Part shown: positions 46,576 through 58,252 of the stretch, piece after piece
Position numbering within the stretch: position 1 is the stretch's first letter
Layout of the letters: each line of letters begins with the position of its first letter
NCBI GenBank assembly: GCA_001414485.1
Contig: LLEY01000100.1
Location: 1 to 64,000, forward strand
Length of the DNA stretch: 64,000 bases
Reading direction: 5' to 3'
Source: Calycina herbarum
Taxonomy: Eukaryota; Ascomycota; Leotiomycetes; Helotiales; Pezizellaceae
Made by a program: the position numbers and the translations under genes
Notes under the pieces: model-generated
Database searches by the model: none
Told to the model about the DNA's origin: nothing
Seen by the model: only the letters and a program-made list of their open reading frames with translations

Positions 46576-47130
46576 ATGGAAGATCAGAAGTCTCAAGAAC
46601 TCGGCTGTGACTTTTGTGAACATCCAGCCCACCTGTTGATCTTCTATGCTGCATACAAAACTCGACCTCGAAGTCTCCCAAAATGGTCTGATGTTTTTAT
46701 GGTAAAGTGGTATGAAAACCGTAAAAAGTCCCCATGGCATTGTCCGAATCCGAAATGCCAGCGCGACTTGGAACCGGTTTTGAAGGAAAGATACAAAGGC
46801 GATGGTTTAGATTCGGCATCGAAAGAAGCAAAGGAACAGCTCGTGGATTTTGGGAACAAGCTCCAAAAGTTTGTTGCCTCTGAGTAGAGATCAGGATGTG
46901 ACGCCAAAAGATGTGGTGACAACAAAGGTGCTGTGAACATATTGAAAACGCAGATGCGCACAGTTCTATTACACCTTGCCAACGAGAAATGTATACGGTG
47001 CAATACGAGTTATATTTTCGATGATTCTTGGATGGAAACCATCTTCATTGAGACAAACTGGAGGCTGGTTAAATTATTCAAATGGGATAGAATTAGAAGG
47101 CGACTCGATGAAGCTTCCACCTATCCCTAA
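46576..47130 (+). pseudogene. CxxC-rich paralogue with an in-frame TAG
   Basis: A paralogue of the protein at 42536-43021. It starts MEDQKSQELGCDFCEHPAHL, has CPNPKC, and ends its first frame at a TAG (46885-46887). The same frame then continues for 81 codons to 47130 with GCDAKRC, RTVLLHLANEKCIRC and a region aligning with the intact copy's ALLYISVGTCEFC part. The break therefore sits in the middle of a conserved domain. GAG-TAG-AGA would be GAG-CAG-AGA before one C-to-T change. A 45-nt intron (46843-46887) would also remove the stop but would drop residues aligned in the paralogue. It may still make a 103-aa short protein. Confidence 0.65.
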
Positions 47131-47589
47131 ATGAAACAAAGCCAATATTCTTCAAAATATCCAACACTCTTACTTCGAAAGTTCCTTGGCCCTGTTTGGA
47201 TTGCACAACACAAGTTTTATATAAATTCCCACACGAATTTTCTTAGGAGCTTTATACAAAGTACTAGACTAAATAAGAACAATTTTTGTATTTGCACAAA
47301 GATGTTTGCTACGACGTGAGGCAAAAATAATAGGTCACAGGTATAAAACAAAGACAAAGATATTTTCAATCCCTAAGTTGCTAATTAGTTTATAGAGGCT
47401 TGAAGAAATGTTAGATTAAAGAACTATAAGCCTAAAGCTAAGTCTAACTTCTGAGACTTATTAGTCTAGACCTCTTTAATTAAATACTAGTTACTCTTAA
47501 TAAACTAATAAAATATAAAGTAAAACTAATCATAATATACTTAGATAATAAAAAACTATAAATTCATATTTTCCAAAAATCTTTTACTT

Positions 47590-49420
47590 TAAATCTTTAT
47601 AACTTTAACTTGTGGCTTGGCATCTTCTTTGACCCCCGCCTTACGTTCTATAGCTACGTCAAAAGAATGACGAGTAAGGCTACACTTGTAGCTAATGCTC
47701 TTAAAGGAATAATAAATACGATAAGAGGCTTACCTCCTTATCTGCTTAAGCAAGTTACTACTGCTTCTATCCTCTCGATCGCCTACTTTGGACACGAGAC
47801 CTGGTACCCTGGTCGAACAAGGGAGGAAACAGGCTAAGTAGGCTCTGTAAATAACTGGATCGGCCGCTACCTAACTCTCTTAGATAGAGTAGTATTAAAG
47901 TGTGCTAGGATCATCCTCCTAGTCTATAAGACTACCCCTACCTCGGCACTCCTTATAGAATCTAGCCTCTTAGCTGCTGAAATCGTTCTTATAGCAAAAA
48001 GCAGAGCATTTGAGGCTAGAACTCGCCGACTCGACTCGGCTCACCCGCTTAAACAATGTGTAAATAACCCTTGCTTAAAGGCTAGGCTTATTTACTGCTC
48101 TTCTAAACCTCTCTCTCCCTTAGAAGAAATCGACCTAATATAAGACCCCCTATAGAATAGAGGGTTTAACCGGTAGGCCCGCCTTCTCGAGGTAGTAGGT
48201 CTAAGCCCTGGTGGTAATAAGGACTCCTATAAAGCTGAATTCCTTGAATTCCTTGCCTCTGTCTCGCCTATAGACCTGGTTATATTTACCGACGGCTCTT
48301 GCTTAGACGATAAAAGTACTGGTGGCGGCGTATGTCTTATAAGAGGAGGGGTTGTTTTAAACATAAGGCTCTTCTCCTTCGGAAAAACATTAGAGATATA
48401 CGACGTAGAAGCTAAAGCTGCCTTATATGGTCTAGAACTAGCCCTAGACTCCCCTTTCTAGGCCTCGGCTACGAAGTGCTGGATTTGCCTCGACAACCTC
48501 GAAGCTATACTACAACTAACCTACCGGTCTTATAGCACGTTATAAGAGACCTTTAATAAGGTATACAGCTTTACTTAGCTATACCCGGGGAAGATTTAGA
48601 TAAGGTGGTGCCCTAGTTATATAGGAATCCGCGGCAACGAAATAGCCGATAAAGCTATAGGAAAAGCGGCTCGAACACCCCCTTCTAGTTCTCCTCTACT
48701 CTATACTACTATACTTAAGAGAGAGGTTAAAGAGACAAGGATCAGGCTCGTAAATTAGCTCTAGTAGACAACGCTCCTAGATACCTATAAAAACCTAGGC
48801 CTTACTTCCTAGCTTTTAAAACCTAAGACTCTCCAGCTACTAAGAGAGGTCCTAGCTTAGCTAATTGCAGCTCGAACTAGCCACGGAGACTTCATAGAAT
48901 ACTACCTTCGCTTCTTCTACCTTGATACGTTACTAGAAGCAGGGAATTGCAAGTATAAAAGAGCTAAAACATAATTCTACCTACTCTTCTATAGGCTAGC
49001 TAATAACAAAGATCTAAGGCTATTAGCTAAGACGGAGGGAAAACCTCATCTTCTATTCGGACCCGGCTACGAGGAACTCTTTAGTAAGGTCTATGCTAAA
49101 ACTAAGTTCTTTACGAAAATCTATCCTTTAAGATAGCTTAACTCTTCTTTTCTTTCCTTTCCTTTTCTTTATATATATATCCCCTTTATCTTTCCCTAAT
49201 TCTATAAACTAATTAAGAATAAGGGCTGTTCCGAAAGTAGAGCTTCTCTTTAAACTGTCTCTTATAAATTAGCTTACTCGTTTACTATCTCTATAGCCTA
49301 GAGCACCCCCCTAGCGTTATTTGCACTCTTTTGGGACTCTTTTAGAACTTAGCCCACGCGAGCTATTCTCCGCTTAACGTTAAATAGAAATAAATAAATA
49401 AATAAATAAATACAACTTTA
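47590..49420 (+). mobile_element. RIP-degraded non-LTR retrotransposon (Tad1/I-like), 5' truncated
   Basis: Translating the plus strand with many TAG/TAA breaks gives a LINE C-terminus. The end of the reverse transcriptase (WLGIFFDPRLTF at about 47612) comes first. Then RNase H follows: VIFTDGSCLDD at about 48280, ALYGLELALD at about 48430, and IGIRGNEIADKAI at about 48620, with an expected His replaced by Tyr. A C-terminal basic segment AARTSHGDF (about 48868) ends near 49134. An RNase H after the RT is typical of I/Tad-like clades. The element ends at an AAAT microsatellite. The 5' RT core and first ORF are missing. Excess TA dinucleotides and C-to-T type stops indicate RIP. Confidence 0.85.
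49388..49412. repeat. AAAT microsatellite tail of the LINE
   Basis: Six tandem AAAT units, likely the 3' tail of the LINE. Its insertion end therefore lies close to 49412. Confidence 0.75.
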
Positions 49421-49766
49421 ACTTTAGTTTAACTACTTATTTTTAAGCAATTTTTTACTTTATATTATATATTTACTATTATTTTAAATATAGCTAAACT
49501 TAGTTATAAATTCTTTAAACGTCTACTCTATTTATTAATCTACTATACTATATATATATCTTATTTTAAAAAAGGAATAATATTTTTAATTCTATTTAGA
49601 AGTTTATTTAATAAGTTAATAAGAAGATAGTATCTAGAACTTAAAGTATATAACGGTTATAGTTACGAAGACTAGATGTCACATATTCGCTTAGATGCAC
49701 GCTAGTACTAGCGTATGCACTAGCGTTGCAGGACTTGTATTTAGTTCCCGGTTCTCTCGAGCTCTT
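49413..49766. other. AT-rich relic left of the LTR element
   Basis: 354 bp, mostly RIP-like A/T. The last 90 bp are less degraded and include a perfect 16-bp palindrome ACGCTAGTACTAGCGT (49699-49714). It joins 57087-57817 as one stretch if the LTR element is removed. Confidence 0.5.
49762..49766. repeat. Target-site duplication, left (CTCTT)
   Basis: CTCTT directly abuts the 5' LTR and matches 57087-57091 after the 3' LTR. This is the expected 5-bp Ty3/Gypsy duplication. Confidence 0.9.
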
Positions 49767-50229
49767 TGTTACGAATCACGGTATACGTGGTAAGTAGTCT
49801 AGACGGTGTTCTGACAGGATAAGGTATAATATCCAGGAACGGAAGGTAATACAGGAGGAAATCAGTAATACGAAGGGCATTTAGGGATTTTAGGATCTCA
49901 CTATTGTAGTAATGTTAGAAGTTATGTGCGGTTATGTAACGTGATCGCCTATATCGCTCTAATCGCCTTAATCGCGAGCGACGCGAGCGACGCAAGCAAT
50001 ATAAGCGATGTAATTAGGATGAAGGTTCTATATAAGACTAGCACGTCTGCTATTAGATAGGAGCTTCGTGCTTAACTTTAGTTATTAATCTTATTATCTT
50101 ATTTAATATCTTTAATATAAGTAACGAGTTCACTTCTAAGTAAACAACCTAGCATATCTATACTTCTTACCTATATACCAACCTTCGAGACTTAGTCATC
50201 TTTGTTTAGTTCGTTTAAGTTTCGTTATA
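49767..50229 (+). repeat. 5' LTR of copy 1, 463 bp
   Basis: Starts TGTTACGAATCACGGTATAC and ends TTTCGTTATA. A TATATAA box at 50029-50035 precedes the conserved R/U5 part. A 9-bp GCGAGCGAC-type repeat lies at 49974-50009. It is the same length as the 3' LTR, with scattered transitions between them. Confidence 0.93.
50029..50035 (+). promoter_or_regulatory. LTR TATA box
   Basis: TATATAA followed by GACTAGCACGTCT. The same arrangement is kept in all three LTRs here and marks the U3/R boundary region. Confidence 0.6.
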
Positions 50230-53200
50230 CTTTAAGCACCTGCTTAGAAGTTCAGTCGCTATAGCCCTAGCAACCCCCGCTACAGCAGCTAGCCTAAATA
50301 CTAGTCAAGTCAACGTTATAGGAACATCTAGAAGTATAACTAGAAGAACACCTACTAGTACACAGTTAACTAAGAACGATAATAATATTAGTATACTAGA
50401 CGTACCTAAGCCCTACAAGGTCGAAGTACTTAAGTCTATTAAAGTTAAGATACCTAATACGTATTATAGGAAGTAAAAGGAACTTAACTCGTTCCTTCTC
50501 TAGATAAACATCTACTTTAACTTTAACTCTAACAAGTTCGAAGGCAATTATAACTTATAAACTATCTTTACTATCTCCTATCTTAGAGGATTAGTATTAG
50601 AATAGGCCTAGCTATACTTAGAGAACTTCTTTAAGAATAAGGATAAAGATAGAAAGATAGAATTAACTAAGATTATGTTTAAATCTTAGAAGGGATTTAA
50701 AGCAACTATTAGGAAGGTTTTTAGAGACTTTAATATAATCTAAACAGCTATATATAAGCTTTTAGAGTTACGTTAAACCGGATTAGTAATAGATTATACT
50801 AACGAATTTTAACGTTATAAGACGAAGTTAGGATAGGATACTATTGCTCTTATAGAACGCTTTTATAGAAGATTAAAGGTATATATTTATAAGAAAATAG
50901 CTAAGTAGAATATATAGTTCTTAACTATTATAGGTATAATTAAGGAAGTCGTCTAGCTAGATAACTACCTATACGAATTTAAAAAGAATAACCCTAGGCA
51001 TAGGGAAAAGAGTAAAAGATTAGGAAAGTAGAAGCACTCTTATACTAGTAAATATAGTAAGGAGGTAAATACTATATAGAAGAGAACCTTTCTAAAGAAA
51101 GAAGGACTTTCCTAAGAAGAGCGAAATCATCGACATAAGTAGAACTTATATTATAACTATAGCCTTTTAGGTTATAGAGCAAATAAGTATAGTAAGAAGA
51201 AAGACTCTAAGAGAAAGAAATAAATTAATACTACTATTAAATAATAGGTAGCTTTAACCGATTATATTAAACTTATAGATAAGGAACTCGAAGTATAAGG
51301 ATATAGAACCTAGATTAAAAATAATAAAGGAATTAGTAGTATATAAGATACTAATAATAATAAGGACCTACTTCTTAAAGAAGATTATAATATATAATTA
51401 GTAATAGAATCTAAGTAACCTCTTTAAGTAGAATACGAATTACTACTATTAACTAGTTCTTTAGAGACATCGGATTCATCTTCTAGTTTAAAAGAAGAGA
51501 TAAAGAATAAAGACCCTAAAGTTAGAGAAACTTAGACATTTCTTAGAACCTTTAAATAAGGAAATCAATAAGTATATATTAATAACTAGAAACTAGACTT
51601 CTAGAGTCCTTATATAATATAAGGGATTAACCTAACTATCTTAACAACGTATATAGTTATAAGTAATAACTCTAAAGTAATAACTCTAGTTAGCCTAATT
51701 ACTAGATAGAAAACTATTAAGGAAAAGGAACTAGAATAAAAACGTTAACTAGTTAAAAAACCTAGCTACTCTAAAGTAGGGGATATATAAAGAATATATA
51801 ATATTTTAGATAAGACTAGTATATAGATATAGCAAGTTCTAACAGGATTTATAAGACGAATTAAAACCCCTTTCCTTAGAACACTACTTAAGGATATTAT
51901 ACTAAAAGAATTTAAATAATATATTATAGTTATATTAATTAGAAATAATAGGTTAGTATTTAGAAAATACAACTTATAATAACTATTTAGTATATTATTC
52001 TAGGAGTAAAGGGAGCTTAATATAACTAAATAGGCTAAAACAGAATTAGAAGAATTATTCTATCTATTAATAAAAGAACTATAGTTTATAGAAACAGTTT
52101 AAAAAACAATAGTATAATAGATATAATATAAACTAAGCCTAACTTTAGACTAGTTATTATAGAAGCGATTCAAAGGAATATTACTAAAGCCTACTAGAAT
52201 AATAGAACATTATTAGATATACGAAGTAGTATTATTAGATAAAGAAGGAGTAGTATTCTTTCCTTAGTCCTAGATTTAAGCTATTAGAGAAAAGAATTTA
52301 AGAGACTATATATTTAAGGTTTACTATATAAAACCAGAGATAAGTATACTAGAGGCTACTTTAGATTATCTATATATAAGAGAACTATAGTCTATAGAAG
52401 CTATTTTAGAAACTAATTATAAATAGATCTAATATAATTATAAATAAATACTAAAACGATTTATAAGAGAAATCCTTAAAACTATAGGAATTATAGAATA
52501 TAGACTAGTATATAAGGTAGTATATACTAATAAAGAAAGAGTAAGATTCTTTTTATAGTATAAGAACAAGGAAAGAAAGAATTATAATCGAGAAAATCGA
52601 TCTTTCAAAGTCTAATATATTAAAGTAAAGTTAAACACTACTTTAAGAGAAAGATAGTTAATAATAACTATAGAAATATAAGAAAAGAAGTTATAAGTTA
52701 TAATAGACTCAGGAGTAATAAGTAACTTTATTTCTCTAATAGCTTAAGAGAAGCTAAACGTTCTAATTAAAGGAATAAGACTATACTAATTAGGGGTAGT
52801 TAATAGAATAGATATTATATATTAAAATAGAATTATTAATTAGTAAACTATCCTAATAAAAGTTAATATTAAAGGATACTATTTAGATATATAATTTAAT
52901 ATTATTAAAATAAGAAGTAAGAAAGTAATATTTAATATATTATAGATTTAAGAATATAATCTAGAAATCGATTAAAAGAATAGAATAATAACCTTTAATT
53001 AATATAAATATAAGGGTTTATATTTATAACTTTAAGGCTAGAACAAGGTTAGCGCTACCTCTTCTAAAGTACTAGAACACCTTATCTAAGGTCCTCTATA
53101 GGTTAGTAAGAAAGCTAATAACGAAATACCTATATAGTATAAAGAATTTAGAGCTTTATTTAAAAACCTAGAAGACTTATAAGCCTTGCTAGAACATCGT

Positions 53201-56000
53201 CTATAAGATTATAAGATTAAATTAAAAGAGAGTTATTACTTTTTAAAGTAGAAGCTTCGGTTATATAACTAGAAAAGCCTATAGAGAATAGAAAGTTATA
53301 TAAAGGAAGGTATTAAGAAGAGATATATTAAAAGATCTAAGTTACTAATTACCTTAAATATACTTATTATTAAGAAGAAAGACGATCTAGATAAAAGAGT
53401 ATATATTAATTACTAAGAAGTAAATTATACTATAGTTAAGGACGCTTATTCGCTACTACTTAGCTAATACTTATAAGATAAGTTAGGTAAGGTAGTACGA
53501 TTTATAAAACTAGATTAATAAAACACTTATAGACTTATATAAATAAAAGTTAGAAACAAGTAGAAGATAGTATTTACCTTACTATTAGGCCTTTATAAAT
53601 ATATAGTTATACTATTTAGACTATATAATATACTAGCTATATATTAGAGATAAAATAATAACATTTTAGAGAATCTTCTAAGAGTAATAGTAATTTATTA
53701 CTTAAATAATATCCTAATCTTCTTAGAAAAAGAAGAAGAATATAAGAGATATATTAGAGAAGTTTTATAATAACTTATAAAAGTAAACTCTTAGTTAAAA
53801 CTCTTAAAATACGAGTTTAGAGTAACTTAGATACTTTTTCTAAGATAGGTATTTAACCTAGGAAAAATAGAAATAGATCTAGTAAAGATCTAAGACGTCT
53901 TAAACTAGAAATTACTAGAGAATGTAAAAGATATATAGTCTTTTCTTAGATTTGTAAACTTTTACTATCTATTTATATAAGACTATATAAAGATTATTAA
54001 ACTAATATTAGTACTAGTTAAGAAAGCTATTAGGTTTATATAGAATAAATAGGTAGAGAATACTTTTTAGAAAATTAAAGTAAAGTTTATAGAAAAGCCT
54101 ATTCTATACGATTTCGATATAGACAAACCTAGTATGATTGAAACAGACGCCTTAGACATAGTAGTAGATACGGTTTATCTATAGCTAAATAATAAGAGAA
54201 AACTTATACTTATTATATATTATTCTAAAATATTTAACCTAGTATAATAAAATTATAGTATTTTTAATAAAGAACTACTTACTATAGTATTAGCTTTAGA
54301 ATACTAGAGGATTTATTTATAGTTAGTAAAATACCTAGTTATAGTTTTATCTGACTATAAGAACCTTAGAACATTTACAACTACTAAGGAACTTATAACT
54401 AGACGATTAGCTAGATAGTTAGAGATATTAGAAGGATTTAATATTATTATTTAATATATAAAGAGAATGTTAAATACTTAGGCTAATACTCTTAGCTAGA
54501 AACCTAGATATAAGGGAAATAAGGAGTATAAGAAGATTATAATCTTAAAAACCCTTAAGAATAGAGACTTAGTACCTACTATATATAAGATAGTAGTAAT
54601 AAACGATATCTAGATAGATAAAATTTAGAATATATATAAGAGTTATAACTAATATATAAAAGGGAAATTATAGGTTTCTAGCTTGTATATAAAGGAGTTT
54701 ATATAAGAATATTATACTATATCTGCTTACGGTTACTAAGGAATTCGTAGAACTCTCTAAAGAATAAGATAATATTATTATATTAATCGGTTATCTATAA
54801 TAGTTAAGGAAGTAATAGTAGAATATAATACCTATACTAGGAATAAGGCTTCCTACTATACTCCTTATAGATAGATAAACACTACTCTAATATTATAGAT
54901 ACCTTAGAAATCAATATCTATAGATTTTATTATTAAATTATTAAAATCTAAAGATCTAATAATAAGAGTTAAATATAATACGATCCTAGTTATTATAGAA
55001 CAACTTACGAAGTATATAATCCTAATAGTATATATAGAGTTAAGTATAGCTAAGGAATTAGTATTTATATTCCTTAAAGAAGTAGTCTTAAGATATAAAC
55101 TACCTAAAGAAATACTCTTAAATAGAGATAAGCTCTTTACCTTAAAATTTTAGATCGCTCTTATAGATCGATTAGGTATAAAAAGAAAGCTTTCTATAGC
55201 TTTCTACCTTTAGATAAATAGAGGAAATAAATAGATAAATTAAGTAGTTAAAATATACCTTCGTTATTATATAAACTACTAGTAAGATAACTAGGTAGAA
55301 CTACTACCCTTAGCATAGTTCGCTTATAACAGTTTAGTAACAGAAATAACACTTATTATACTATTCTATACTAATTTTAGGTATAAATTAATAGCGTATT
55401 AAGAACCACTATCTACAACTATTAATAACTAACTTACTTATATTTATATCTTAAAAATTAAGAGTCTATATAAGGAACTTATAAAGGACCTATAATTTAT
55501 AGTAGAAAGAAATACATACTATTATAATAAATAACATAGTTAGGAGCTAACGCTAAAAGAGAGAGATAAAGTCTACTTAGTATAAAAGAATATTAATATA
55601 AAAAGACTAAGTAATAAACTAGATTATAAAAAACTTAGACTATTTAAAATTAAATAAGTTAAGGGACCTTTAAATTATAAATTAGTATTATTAAAGATAA
55701 TAAACATTTACCTAGTATTCTATATATACCTACTTAAACTAGTACTACTAGGAGTACTACTAGCCCTATTTATAGAAATTCAACTAGTTAATCTAAACGC
55801 TAAATATAAGATCGAAAGGATTCTTAACTATAAGATTATTAGAGGTAAGATAAAGTATTTAATTAAATAGTTAGATTACCTATACTTAGAAAACACTTAA
55901 AAGCTAAAAAGTAATCTTAACTATTGCTTAGAGGAACTTCGGAAGTTCTACTACTAAAACCTAGGGTTACCTACATCTCGTAGTTAGAAGGAAAAGCCTC
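50230..56000 (+). pseudogene. Degraded gag-pol of copy 1
   Basis: Gag carries a destroyed CCHC knuckle near 51130-51200, where cysteines are Tyr but the GYRAN spacing remains. Protease is seen near 52700 (DSGVISNF, with Ala of DSGA changed to Val). The RT catalytic box near 53695 reads YYLNN in place of Y-x-D-D, so the aspartates are lost. RNase H starts near 54139 (ETDA). Integrase covers about 54700-55450 (GIRRTL, IDFIIKLLKS). A chromodomain lies at about 55805-55960 (ERILNYKIIRGKIKYLIK). Dozens of TAG/TAA stops are present. It cannot be functional. Confidence 0.88.
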
Positions 56001-56623
56001 GAGGAAAGCTGAATTAAGGGTCGGCTTATTAACAAAAGCAGGGTCGCTAGAAGAAGAAGGGGCCGCTAGCTAAGCAATCTCTAATTCCCTTTCTTCTTTC
56101 TCCTTCTCTACTCTTTCTTTCTCGTTAGCTTTATTAAGCTCTTATAGGTTAGTAAGACTACGACGGAGTATCTCTTACTCCTACTCTATAAGGAAGCGTT
56201 ATTGTTTTCGTAGGCGAAGGATCTTCTATATAGCTTCTTCTTAAATCTTATAGACTGCTTCTTCCTCCTATTATAACCGCTACTTCTAAGTATTAATAGA
56301 TTCCTACTCGAAAATTAAAAGTATTCGGTTTTATAACTCGATATTATAAGATTTGCTCTTCCTAGTATACTCGGAGTACTTAGAACTACTAGGAACGCTA
56401 ACGTATTAATAGCTAGTTTTCGCATTTATATAGCAAGTATAAAGGATTATTTCACGTCTTAAACGTTTAATTCAAAGAGCGTTAAGAGTTCTATATTATT
56501 TAAGCTTATCTTTTAGGAGAGGTGTTAATAGTATAATAGAAACCAGAGAGGCTGCTAGCCTCTTAACGATATTTCTTAGGCTATACTTAAGCGTAGAGAC
56601 ACGCTAGTCTAAGAAGGGGATAG

Positions 56624-57086
56624 TGTTACAAATCACAGTATACGTAGTAAGTAGTCTAGACAGTGTTCTAATAGGATAAGGTATAACATCTAAGAACAGA
56701 AGGTAACATAAGAGGAAATCAGTAATACGAAGAGTATTTAGGGATTTCAAGATCTCACTATTATAGTAATATTAGAAGTTACATACGGTTATATAACGTA
56801 ATCGCCTACATCGCTCTAATCGCCTTAATCGCGAGCGACGCAAGCGATACGAGCAATATAAGCGATATAATTAGAATAAAGGTTCTATATAAGACTAGCA
56901 CGTCTACTATTAGATAGAAGCTTCGTACTCAACTTTAGTTATTAATCTTATTATCTTATTTAACATCTTTAATATAAGTAACGAGTTTACTTCTAAGTAA
57001 ATAACCCGGCGCATCTATACTTCTTACCTATATACTAACCTTCGAGACTTAGTTATCTTTATTTAGTTCGTTTAAGTTTCGTTACA
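56624..57086 (+). repeat. 3' LTR of copy 1, 463 bp
   Basis: Starts TGTTACAAATCACAGTATAC and ends TTTCGTTACA. It is preceded by the polypurine tract at about 56611-56620 and followed by the CTCTT duplication. Confidence 0.93.
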
Positions 57087-57091
57087 CTCTT
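57087..57091. repeat. Target-site duplication, right (CTCTT)
   Basis: Exact match to 49762-49766. Confidence 0.9.
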
Positions 57092-57817
57092 CTACTCTCC
57101 TCGTCTTTTATCCTAAGAATAGAGTGTTATTTATTCTAAGTCTTATCTAAAGCACGTCTATTATAAAGTATAAGTTATATATCTAGGTTATAGATATAAC
57201 TTAGAACTAGTTATAAAGAAAAAATATAAAGATAAGAATAGAGAACTAGAACTTAAAGTAAAAGAACTAGAGAAAGAAGTATTAAATAAAGTAGTAAAAG
57301 AAGTAGAAAAATAACTAGTAGATTTTAAAAGTAATCTTTTAAAGTTTATTAAAAGTTATAATAGAATAAGAGCTAGTATAAAAAAGACTCTACTATATCT
57401 TACTAGCTAAAATATTAATTAAATAGGTATAATAAAGTAGAAGATTAAGTTTAATTTTATTTAAGTAAACTAGTATATATTTATATAATATAAAAAGAAT
57501 CCTTACTAAGACTTTCTTTACTTAGCCTTTTAAAAAAATAATAAATATATAATTTTTAAATATATTATAAGTTTATATATAAAGTTCTAAAAAAGTATAA
57601 ATATAGAAAGAAAAATATTATAATAATAAAAATCTAAATTCTTTAATATTAACTTAAGAAAAGACTAACACCTATATCTATATTAGCTCTTATAACCCTA
57701 TACTATACTTTTAAAGACCTTAGTATTTTTTAAAAAATAAAAATAAAATAAAGACTTTAAAAACGCTTATAAAGATCTTCTTTAAGACTAACGTGGTTTA
57801 TTATCGAGTCGCCTATA
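57092..57817. other. RIP-degraded relic between the two retroelements
   Basis: 726 bp of very AT-rich DNA. One plus-strand frame near 57215-57400 reads as a Lys/Glu-rich helix (ELELKVKELEKEV) with stops, perhaps from an old transposase or Gag. It cannot be classified. Its left continuation is 49413-49761. Confidence 0.45.
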
Positions 57818-58252
57818 TGTTACGAATCACGTATACACGTGATAAGTGAAGACTAGGCGGCGTTCTAACAGGTTAAGCACTATCGGAATACTCTTATAGT
57901 AGATAGGGATTAGTTAGGTTAGCTAAGCAATCTAGGGATTTCTTTTGGTTATAATCACGTGATAAGAGTTCGCTAGACGGGGCGACAGGTCTAGCAGTCT
58001 AGCAGCGACGGAGCGACTAAGCTAGCAGGCTAGTACGAGGAAGGAAGCACCTATATAAGACTGGCACGTCTACTATTAGATAGGAGCTTCGTACTCAACT
58101 TTAGTTATTAATCCTATTATCTTATTTAACATCTTTAATATAAGTAACGAGTTCACTTCTAAGTAAATAACCTAGCGTATCTATACTTCTTACCTATATA
58201 CTAACCTTTAAGACTTAGTTATCTTTGTTTAGTTTGTTTAAGTTTCGTTATA
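57818..58252 (+). repeat. 5' LTR of copy 2 with a variant U3
   Basis: 435 bp. The first ~15 bp and everything from CTATATAAGACT to the end match the LTRs of copy 1. The middle (about 57840-58045) is different sequence that includes AGCGACGGAGCGACTAAGC and lacks the 9-bp repeat block of copy 1. CTATA (57813-57817) would be the left duplication. Confidence 0.88.

Larger units (their letters stand above)
49767..57086 (+). mobile_element. Complete chromodomain Ty3/Gypsy retrotransposon (copy 1), RIP-degraded
   Basis: A 7,320-bp element bounded by two 463-bp LTRs and CTCTT duplications. LTRs begin TGTTAC and end GTTACA (3' LTR) or GTTATA (5' LTR, one C-to-T change). A purine-rich tract AAGAAGGGGA lies just before the 3' LTR. 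The interior encodes degraded Gag-Pol in the order gag, protease, RT, RNase H, integrase, chromodomain. No frame is intact and nearly every domain has C-to-T/G-to-A damage. It was inserted whole into older repeat DNA. Confidence 0.93.
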
